From: DASSHC01 sp035693105
GTDB taxonomy: Bacteria > Chloroflexota > Chloroflexia > Thermomicrobiales > Thermomicrobiaceae
NCBI GenBank assembly: GCA_035693105.1
Contig: DASSHC010000014.1
Span: 1-6,444, forward strand
Length of the DNA: 6,444 bases
Direction: 5' to 3'
Both the position numbers and the translations under genes were made by a program. Of this stretch, positions 1 to 5,253 are shown one piece after another. The stretch's first letter is position 1. Every line of letters starts with the position of its first letter. The notes below the pieces were generated by a model. The model saw nothing but the letters and a program-made list of their open reading frames with translations, ran no database searches and was not told the origin of the DNA.

Positions 1-1180
1 CCAGCGCCGGGGTCTCGCCGCGCACGGTCAGCACCGGAGCAATCATCAACTCGGCGGCGCGCGTCCCCTGGGCGAAGCGCAGCGCTTCGCGCTCGGCATC
101 GGAGAGGCGCATGAAGGGGAGCTTGCGCATCAGGAGGCGGGCCAGGCTCGGGCGCATGGCCGGGTCGAGCCGCCGCAGCAGCTCGGCATCGGTCACCACG
201 CCGATGGGGCGGCGCGCCTCGTCGACCACCACCGCCCGGTTGAGCCGGGTCGAGACGACCGCCTCGACGACCTCGGGCAGCCCGGCGTCGGCCGCGACCG
301 CCGGCGCCTCGGGCGTCATCACCTCGGCCACGGTGGCGCTCGGTGGCGCCGGTAGCGCTTCGCCTTCGGGTTCGCCCACGGTGGTCAGCGCTCCGACGGC
401 CGCCGCGCGCAGCACGTCGACACGCGAGACGATGCCGACCAACTGGCCGTCGCGATCGACCACCGGCAGCCGCTTGAGGCGCTTGAGCGCCATCACGTGC
501 GCCGCTTCCCCCAAACTCGTGTCGGGCGCGACCGTCACCACGTCCGCGGTCATGACGCCGGCGGCGGTCAGGCCGGTCTCGGCCAGCCGGCTCATCAGTT
601 GGCCGAGCGCCTCCGGTTCGAGGAAATGGAGGAGTTCCGCGCGCAGGCTCAGGCCGCCGCGCTCGATCAGGTCGCCGTTGGTCACCAGCCCGATCAGCTT
701 GCCCGCGTGATCGACCACCGGCAGGGCGCGGTAGTTGCGGTCGACCAGGAGCTCTACCAGATTCTGGATCGGCGTCTCGGGGAAGACCGTCGCCGGCTGG
801 CGCGTCATGATCGCCTCTATCGTCTGCCGGTCGTCGAGGCGGGGCGGCACGGACGGCCCGTGCGTGACGATCTCGACCGTGTCGGCCACGATCAGCCCCT
901 CGCCAACCAGCGTGCGAATCTCCGGGAGGAGTTGCGCCACACGCTCCGGCGTGTCGATCCACTCGATCACGATCGGCAGGTCGAGCATCAGCACCTCGAT
1001 CGTGTCGGAGTGGAGCCGGTGATGCGGGCCGAAGCCCTCGATGCCGCGGAAGACCGTGGCGCCCATGGCGCCGTGCCGCCGCAGGTAGCCGACGATCTCT
1101 TGCCGCAGCGAGTGCCCGTGACTGCGGGCGCCCTCCATCAGGTAGATGCGCACGCGCCGCCCCTCGCCCAGGTTCTCCAT
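1..1180 (-). CDS. DUF190 (PII-like) and multi-CBS domain protein, C-terminus cut by window edge
   Basis: Translating the minus strand from the ATG at 1180-1178 gives an open frame of 393 residues that runs off the left edge with no stop. Residues about 8-108 match DUF190, a PII-like fold: a RVRIYLMEG opening, then GATVFRGIEGFG near 40-51, a histidine-rich turn, DLPIVIEWID near 67-76 and a VGEGLI end. Three complete CBS domains follow at about 123-175, 207-260 and 285-338. Each has a xMT start, a LPVVD or VVVD strand and a GxVT/GIVS strand followed by an acidic residue. A fourth CBS begins near residue 375. CBS pairs usually bind adenosine nucleotides, and DUF190 genes often sit beside crcB fluoride channels, so a cytosolic ligand sensor is inferred. 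The ATG has GGAGGG seven bases upstream. An in-frame GTG about 24 codons earlier would add residues outside DUF190 and is less likely. The target is unknown. Confidence 0.88.
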   Translation of the reverse strand, partial: MENLGEGRRVRIYLMEGARSHGHSLRQEIVGYLRRHGAMGATVFRGIEGFGPHHRLHSDTIEVLMLDLPIVIEWIDTPERVAQLLPEIRTLVGEGLIVADTVEIVTHGPSVPPRLDDRQTIEAIMTRQPATVFPETPIQNLVELLVDRNYRALPVVDHAGKLIGLVTNGDLIERGGLSLRAELLHFLEPEALGQLMSRLAETGLTAAGVMTADVVTVAPDTSLGEAAHVMALKRLKRLPVVDRDGQLVGIVSRVDVLRAAAVGALTTVGEPEGEALPAPPSATVAEVMTPEAPAVAADAGLPEVVEAVVSTRLNRAVVVDEARRPIGVVTDAELLRRLDPAMRPSLARLLMRKLPFMRLSDAEREALRFAQGTRAAELMIAPVLTVRGETPAL

Positions 1181-1187
1181 CGCGCTG

Positions 1188-1193
1188 CCCTCC
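1188..1193 (-). promoter_or_regulatory. Shine-Dalgarno site of the DUF190-CBS gene
   Basis: GGAGGG on the minus strand lies seven bases before the ATG at 1180. It is the best ribosome binding site in the window. Together with the position where DUF190 homology begins, it fixes the start against the in-frame upstream GTG. Confidence 0.7.
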
Positions 1194-1222
1194 GCCCTGC
1201 TGGTGGTCCCGCGAACGGATGA

Positions 1223-1246
1223 CCGGAGTTGGAGCGCCTGCTCCGG
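1223..1246. other. Inverted repeat between the dynamin-fusion and DUF190-CBS genes
   Basis: CCGGAG (1223-1228) pairs with CTCCGG (1241-1246). Alternatively GGAGC (1231-1235) pairs with GCTCC (1240-1244) around a four-base loop. The two folds exclude each other. No T-run follows on the minus strand, so an intrinsic terminator is not supported. It could be a weak attenuator, an mRNA stabiliser, or chance in GC-rich DNA. The rest of the 104-base gap (1181-1284) shows no clear promoter. Confidence 0.3.
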
Positions 1247-1284
1247 CTGAATCACCTCAACCGGCGTACCACCGAACCGAGCGG

Positions 1285-3834
1285 CTACCAGACGCGCTTC
1301 TCGCCCACTAGCAGGGTCAACGCGGCCAGGTAGGCCCGCTCGTCGTCGTCGGAGAGCAGCTCGCGGCGGCGCGCCTCCAGCTTGAGAACGTAGCGCTCCA
1401 TCGCCTCGGAGACGTCGGTCAGGCGCCGGGCCTGCCGGCGCAGCAGCAGCGCCGCCCGCTCGTCGTCCAGCAGCCCGAGCATCAGGTGCAGGTGCCGCAG
1501 GCAGAGCCCGTCGCCGCGCTCGAAGGCGGCGCGGCCAGCGGGGGTCAGCAGCTCGGCGGCGAGTCTGCGCGCGCTCGCCTCCTCGGCTCGCCGGCGCACC
1601 TCGCAGGCCGGACAGCGCTCGACGCTGGGCAGCAGCCGCGCCACCTGCGCGCGCGCCGAGGCGGCGGGGAGCGCCGCGGCGGCCTGCAGGCGCCAGGCGA
1701 CGTGCTCTAGCAGCGCCGGGTAACCGCTGCTCAGGCCGCGCGGCGAGGCCACCGCCTCCAGGTGCCAGGTGTGGAGGGCGCAGAGCCCACCGGCCGCGCG
1801 CAACGCCTGGCGCGCTTCAGAGTTGACCGCCAGCTCGTACTGCTCGTGGCAGAGGTAGTCGTGGACCGCCGCGAAGGCGGCGGCGCAGAGCGGGCAGCCG
1901 CCGCGCTCCGCCTCCCGCGCCAGGCTCCACGAGGCCAGCTCCAGCGCGCTCGGCGACCCGTCCGGTACCTCAGTCGCCGGCTCCGGCAGGGGCGCGGCCA
2001 GCGGAGGGAGCGGGGTGCCGCTCAGGAGCGCGTCGCGCAGCCGCTCCAGCCGCGCGGCCAGGGCCTCCAGCGCGATCCGGCGCTGGGCCGCGTCCGCCCC
2101 CGCGCCGAACGGCTGGAGCACGGCCTCCAGTTGCCGCCGCGCCGCTTCGAGCGCCGCGTGCGAGGCGAGGTCCAGCTCGTGGACGCTGAGCGCGAGATAC
2201 GCGTCGACGCCGCGTCCGAGCGCCGCGACCAGGTGCTCGACGCCGCGGCGCGCCTGCCGCTCCAGCATGCGGCGCACGACGCGGCGGGCGAGGCCGTCCG
2301 GCAGCGGCAGCATCGGCGCCAGGTCGTCCTGGCGCTCGCCGCTCCCAGCCGCCTCCAGGCGGCGTCGCTCGCGCTCCAGATCGAAGTCGGGTGGGCGCCA
2401 GCCCGCCGCGTCCTCCGCGTCCGGCGGCGACGCGGAGCGTGGCGGCGCCAGCCCGACCGCCGTGCCGGCGTCGCGCGCGAGCCGCGCCACCAGCTCGTCC
2501 AGCCGTGACCCAGCCTGGGCGAACTGCTCGTTGGCGACAGTGGCGAGCGGTTCGGCCTGCGCGGCGAGCCAGGCGTGGCCGCGCTCGACCAGCCAGCCGC
2601 TCAGCCAGGCGCGCGTCCGCAGGTAGAGGTCATCCGCCGCTAGCTCACCCAGCTCGGCGAGCTGCCGCTCCAGCGCATTCGCCAGCGCCGCCCCTGTCTC
2701 GGCCGCGAAGCGCCCGAGCGCGGGCGCGAACACCGGCGCGCGCCAGGCCGTCAGCGCCGCCTCGACCTCGGCGACGATCGCGCCGCGCGCCGCCTCGCGC
2801 GCCTGGAACTGCTGGTCGAGCGCGTGCGCTCGCTCAGCGGCCTGCGTCTCCGACTGGCCGTGGGCCGCCTCGGTCAGATCGAGCGCCATGCGCGCCCCAT
2901 CCAGCAGCCGCAGCGCGCGGTCGAGGAGCGCGGTCAGGAAGACGGCGCCGCGCTCGACGGAGAGGAACTCGGCCAGCGCCGACTCGAAGGCGGGCAGCCC
3001 GCTCGCCTCCAGCCGCGCGGCGTCGTTCCCCCGTTTGGCCGCCAGCGCCTCGCGCGCCGAAAGCGGGAAGAGGCGCACCCCCTCCACCTCCAGCCGCCGC
3101 GCCAGCGCCGCCTGGGTGAAGGCCAGCACTTCGGCGCGCTCGCCGCGGTCCAACTGATCGGCCTTGTTCAGCACGAAGAAGACCTTGCGCACGTGCTGGC
3201 GGATGGTGTCGAGGAACGCCAGCTCGGCCTCGGTCAGCGGTGACTCGGCGCTGGTGACGACGATGGCGGCGTCGGACTCGGGCAGCGTGGCGTAGGCCGA
3301 GACGGTGTTGTGCGCGTGCAGCGAGCCGATGCCGGGGGTATCAATGAAGCGCAGCCCGCGGCGCAGGAAGGGCACCGGCGCCTCGATCTCCGCCGCCAGC
3401 ACCCCTTTGGCGTTCTCCGGGTTGCCGCGCTCGGTGACGTAGTCCGCGATCTCGGCCAGCGGGATCTCCTGCGGCAGCGCGAAGCCGCGCCGGCGCAGCA
3501 CCGCGCGGGGCGCCGGGCCGTAGCGCAGCGCGGTCACCACCGAGGTCAGCGGCACGGCGGCCACCGGCAGCAGCTCCTGCCCGACCACCGCGTTGATCAG
3601 CGAGCTCTTGCCGCGCTTGAACTGCCCCAGCACGGTCAGGTTGAACTGATCCTCGGCCAGGCGCGCGAGGAGCGCTTGCACGCGCGCTGCTCCCGGCGCG
3701 CGGCACTGCTCCAGCAACTGCCGCGTCTCCCGCAGCAGCCCCGCGACATCGTGCTTGGCCTGGACGTAGGAGCGAAGCGCGGCGTCACGCTCGACCATGC
3801 CCTCTGCCACCATTCCTTCGATCTGTCTGGGCAT
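1285..3834 (-). CDS. Dynamin-family GTPase fused to a C-terminal DUF6062-like CxxC/CxxH module
   Basis: This is an 849-residue protein ending at TAG 1287-1285. A dynamin-type GTPase domain fills about 55-300. G1 is GQFKRGKS (70-77), a candidate G2 threonine is T97 in PLTS, G3 is DTPG (165-168), G4 is NKAD (223-226) and a G5-like PLSA is at 257-260. Residues 300-600 are Ala/Leu/Arg/Glu-rich and probably form the helical stalk, interrupted by a Pro-rich linker near 464-482. A second Pro-rich linker (607-628) leads to the C-terminal module. This holds two CPxC...CxxH units (C647/C650 with C685/H688; C741/C744 with C778/H781) and ends in a Lys-rich helix and a LLVGEKRV-like tail, as I recall for free-standing DUF6062 proteins. 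Bacterial dynamins usually remodel membranes; the fused module probably binds metal. No obvious transmembrane helix or hydrophobic paddle is seen. The start is uncertain: the ATG at 3834 lacks a clear ribosome site, and codons 8, 9 and 13 are alternatives. Confidence 0.88.
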   Translation of the reverse strand: MPRQIEGMVAEGMVERDAALRSYVQAKHDVAGLLRETRQLLEQCRAPGAARVQALLARLAEDQFNLTVLGQFKRGKSSLINAVVGQELLPVAAVPLTSVVTALRYGPAPRAVLRRRGFALPQEIPLAEIADYVTERGNPENAKGVLAAEIEAPVPFLRRGLRFIDTPGIGSLHAHNTVSAYATLPESDAAIVVTSAESPLTEAELAFLDTIRQHVRKVFFVLNKADQLDRGERAEVLAFTQAALARRLEVEGVRLFPLSAREALAAKRGNDAARLEASGLPAFESALAEFLSVERGAVFLTALLDRALRLLDGARMALDLTEAAHGQSETQAAERAHALDQQFQAREAARGAIVAEVEAALTAWRAPVFAPALGRFAAETGAALANALERQLAELGELAADDLYLRTRAWLSGWLVERGHAWLAAQAEPLATVANEQFAQAGSRLDELVARLARDAGTAVGLAPPRSASPPDAEDAAGWRPPDFDLERERRRLEAAGSGERQDDLAPMLPLPDGLARRVVRRMLERQARRGVEHLVAALGRGVDAYLALSVHELDLASHAALEAARRQLEAVLQPFGAGADAAQRRIALEALAARLERLRDALLSGTPLPPLAAPLPEPATEVPDGSPSALELASWSLAREAERGGCPLCAAAFAAVHDYLCHEQYELAVNSEARQALRAAGGLCALHTWHLEAVASPRGLSSGYPALLEHVAWRLQAAAALPAASARAQVARLLPSVERCPACEVRRRAEEASARRLAAELLTPAGRAAFERGDGLCLRHLHLMLGLLDDERAALLLRRQARRLTDVSEAMERYVLKLEARRRELLSDDDERAYLAALTLLVGEKRVW
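1288..1917 (-). other. DUF6062-like metal-binding module (C-terminal part of the dynamin fusion)
   Basis: Residues about 640-849 of the fusion form this module. Unit 1 has CPLC at 647-650, a helix with YELAVNSEAR, then GLCALH ending at H688. Unit 2 has CPAC at 741-744, a helix with ELLTPAGRAAF, then GLCLRH ending at H781. The spacing from the second to the third cysteine is 34 residues in unit 1 and 33 in unit 2, so the two units look like an internal duplication. The order CPxC, helix, G(F/L)C-x2-H, repeated, then a long helix and an ALTLLVGE end, resembles DUF6062 as I recall it. Metal binding is inferred from the cysteine and histidine pattern. Confidence 0.7.
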
Positions 3835-3839
3835 CGTCA

Positions 3840-3926
3840 GGAGTCATCAGCGGCGGCTCGGGCCTGGTGGGGCAGCCGGCCCGGCGGACTCCAGCGCCGG
3901 TGGCGGCCGTGGCGTTTAGCGGCGCT
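3840..3926. other. GC-rich hairpins in the gap between dipeptidase and dynamin-fusion genes
   Basis: The 91-base gap holds several possible stems: CGGGCC (3859-3864) with GGCCCG (3878-3883); GGAGTC (3840-3845) with GACTCC (3887-3892), which encloses the first; and AGCGCCG (3893-3899) with CGGCGCT (3920-3926), which overlaps the dipeptidase stop codon. None is followed by a T-run on the minus strand, so read-through into the dynamin-fusion gene is plausible. No promoter-like hexamer pair is seen in the gap. Confidence 0.3.
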
Positions 3927-4939
3927 CAGCCCACCACCTGCTGGTAGAGCCGGAGCACGTTCTCGCCCAGGATGCCGCGCACGGTGTCGTCGTCGTGGCC
4001 GCGCCGCAGCAGTTCCTCGGTGATGCGCGGGTAGCCAGCCACGCTCCGCACCTCATGTGGGGCATTGAGCGTGCCGTAGAAATCGGCGCCCAGCCCAGCG
4101 CCGCGCGGGCCGCAGAGCTGCATCAGCCGTTCCAGATCATCGACCAGCGCCCCCACCGACGGGATCCGGTAGAAGATCGCGCAGGCCACCCCGCCGCCCT
4201 CGCCCAGCCGCCGCAGCATCCGCTCCTGCTCGGGGTTGGACGCGCGCGCGTGCGAGTGGATCAGCGGCCGCCGCGCCAGCTCCAGCAGCTCGTCGGTTGC
4301 CGCCGGACCGAGGTGGGCCAGGTCGATCAGGATGCGCAGCCGCTCCAGCTCGCGCACCGCCTCCTCGCCCAGCCAGGTCAGACCGCCGGGATGCCGGGCG
4401 CTGCTGCTGCCATCCGCCAGCGGATTCGGGTTGCTCCAGGTGAGCGAGACGAGCGTGACCCCAAGACTGCGCAACACCCGCAGCAGCCGCAGATCGTGCC
4501 CGATCGGGTCGAGCCCCTCGACGCCCAGGATGCCGGCGACGACGCCGTCCTGCTTGGCGCGGCGGATCTCGGCCGCCGTGGTCGCCAGCCGGAGCTGATC
4601 GGGGTAGCGGGCCAGCGCCTCGTGGAAGGTGGCGAGCATCGCCAGGGCGCGCGGCAGCACCGCCCCGGCGTATTCGGGCCGCACGACGCGGTAGTCGAGC
4701 CCGTAGGGGGCGGTGAAGATGGCGAAGACCTGCGCGGTCACGCCGCCGGCCCGCAGCAGCGGCAGCGAGACCTGCCCGGCGCAGCCCGCCTCGGTCGCTG
4801 TCGCCGGCGGCGCGGCATCCTCCCAGCTCGCCTCCCCGTCGGTCAGCGCCATCAGGATGTCCGAGTGAGCGTCGAGGACGATGCTGTCGCGGTGCAGCGC
4901 GCGGGCGCGCTCGCCAAGCTCTGCGTCAGTGAGAGACAT
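3926..4939 (-). CDS. M19 family (membrane/renal dipeptidase-like) zinc metallopeptidase
   Basis: The ATG start at 4939 gives 337 residues, a usual length for family M19. These enzymes are two-zinc TIM-barrel hydrolases that cleave dipeptides, often tolerating a D-residue at the C-terminal position. Family landmarks in order: LDAHSD near the start (zinc ligands H25 and D27), QVSLPLLRAGGVTAQVFAIF (55-74), GVEG (bridging E141), SLTWSNPNPLADG (165-177), IDLAHLG (H209), LIHSHARA (H228), and GLGADFYG (D286 as the catalytic Asp). The C-terminal GENVLRLYQQV helix is typical. No signal peptide is present, so it is probably cytosolic. One oddity: the conserved HPRN arginine segment, about 11 residues after the fourth histidine, reads EQER, so the substrate-carboxylate Arg is missing or shifted (R240). 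A longer frame from TTG 5011 is rejected because that TTG belongs to a -35 box. GTG 4972 is a near-leaderless alternative. The natural substrate is unknown. Confidence 0.9.
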   Translation of the reverse strand: MSLTDAELGERARALHRDSIVLDAHSDILMALTDGEASWEDAAPPATATEAGCAGQVSLPLLRAGGVTAQVFAIFTAPYGLDYRVVRPEYAGAVLPRALAMLATFHEALARYPDQLRLATTAAEIRRAKQDGVVAGILGVEGLDPIGHDLRLLRVLRSLGVTLVSLTWSNPNPLADGSSSARHPGGLTWLGEEAVRELERLRILIDLAHLGPAATDELLELARRPLIHSHARASNPEQERMLRRLGEGGGVACAIFYRIPSVGALVDDLERLMQLCGPRGAGLGADFYGTLNAPHEVRSVAGYPRITEELLRRGHDDDTVRGILGENVLRLYQQVVG

Positions 4940-4952
4940 CGACTCGCACCCA

Positions 4953-4958
4953 CCCTCC
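4953..4958 (-). promoter_or_regulatory. Candidate Shine-Dalgarno site of the dipeptidase gene
   Basis: GGAGGG on the minus strand lies 13 bases before the ATG at 4939. The spacing is longer than ideal, but it is the only strong match near this start, and it lies inside the leader predicted from the promoter at 5011-4983. Confidence 0.45.
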
Positions 4959-4982
4959 GTCTCGTACGGCACCAGCCTCCGG

Positions 4983-5011
4983 ACGATACGAGCGTGCGTC
5001 GCGCCCGTCAA
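4983..5011 (-). promoter_or_regulatory. Sigma70-type promoter of the dipeptidase gene
   Basis: On the minus strand TTGACG (5011-5006) is followed after exactly 17 bases by TATCGT (4988-4983). This is five of six matches to the -35 consensus and four of six to the -10 consensus, with ideal spacing. Transcription would begin near 4976, leaving a leader of about 37 bases before the ATG at 4939. The site could serve the dipeptidase, dynamin-fusion and DUF190-CBS genes as one transcript. It also explains why a TTG-started extension of the dipeptidase frame is spurious. Confidence 0.55.
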
Positions 5012-5038
5012 GGCCGTGCCGAAGGCGGGCGCCGCCGG

Positions 5039-5059
5039 CGCGTCGACGGGATCGACGCG
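5039..5059. repeat. Perfect 8-base inverted repeat upstream of the dipeptidase promoter
   Basis: CGCGTCGA (5039-5046) and TCGACGCG (5052-5059) are perfect inverted arms around a five-base centre. The dyad lies 27 bases upstream of the -35 box at 5011, where an activator or repressor could bind. No T-run follows on either strand, so a terminator is less likely. Its length and perfection are above what most GC-rich hairpins here show, but no regulator is identified. Confidence 0.4.
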
Positions 5060-5097
5060 AGGGCCAGGGTCAGGCCGATGCTCGCTCCCGTGGGCGT

Positions 5098-5132
5098 GCG
5101 GGTGCGTCGTAGTTCAGCCCAGGCTCACCCGC
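5098..5132. repeat. 7-base inverted repeat in the intergenic region
   Basis: GCGGGTG (5098-5104) pairs with CACCCGC (5126-5132) across a 21-base loop. The loop makes it weaker than the two neighbouring dyads. I see no gene, RNA gene or promoter in the surrounding 5060-5196 stretch. Confidence 0.25.
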
Positions 5133-5196
5133 CGTTGACTTGGACTGCGCGGGGTGCCCCGTGAAGCGAGGGACATCGCGGCGAGCGGCGACCCGG

Positions 5197-5231
5197 GCTC
5201 GTGGCCCGCCCAGTAGAGGCGCGCCACGAGC
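5197..5231 (-). terminator. Strong hairpin just downstream of the beta-helix gene
   Basis: GCTCGTGGC (5197-5205) and GCCACGAGC (5223-5231) are perfect 9-base arms. Inside them, one C-C mismatch is followed by four more pairs (5207-5210 with 5218-5221), which leaves a seven-base loop. It begins 22 bases past the beta-helix stop at 5254. This is where a terminator or 3'-end stabiliser would sit, but there is no T-run, so it is at best a U-less terminator. Confidence 0.5.
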
Positions 5232-5253
5232 TGAGCGATCGTCCCGCGTAGGG

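Noticed and set aside
111..1222. Overlapping plus-strand open frames of 95 to 241 codons at the left end
   Set aside because: They lie opposite the DUF190-CBS gene, whose minus-strand translation matches known domains throughout. Their compositions (Ser/Thr/Arg- or His/Arg/Gln-rich) are typical shadows.
1486..4023. Several plus-strand open frames and one minus-strand frame (3341-3706) inside the dynamin-fusion gene
   Set aside because: All are low-complexity Arg/Ala/Pro/Gln-rich products in alternative frames of a gene with intact GTPase motifs.
4940..5011. N-terminal extension of the dipeptidase from TTG 5011
   Set aside because: The TTG is part of a -35 hexamer with a well-spaced -10 box, the extra residues do not match the family, and ATG 4939 sits just before the conserved DAHSD region.
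5150..5161. Tight palindrome CGGGGTGCCCCG
   Set aside because: The two-base centre is too short for a stable RNA hairpin loop, and it is probably chance in GC-rich DNA.
3995..5164. 389-codon plus-strand open frame opposite the dipeptidase gene
   Set aside because: Its product is rich in His, Gln, Arg and Pro with no recognisable domain, as expected for the shadow of a GC-rich gene. The minus strand holds a clear M19 enzyme.
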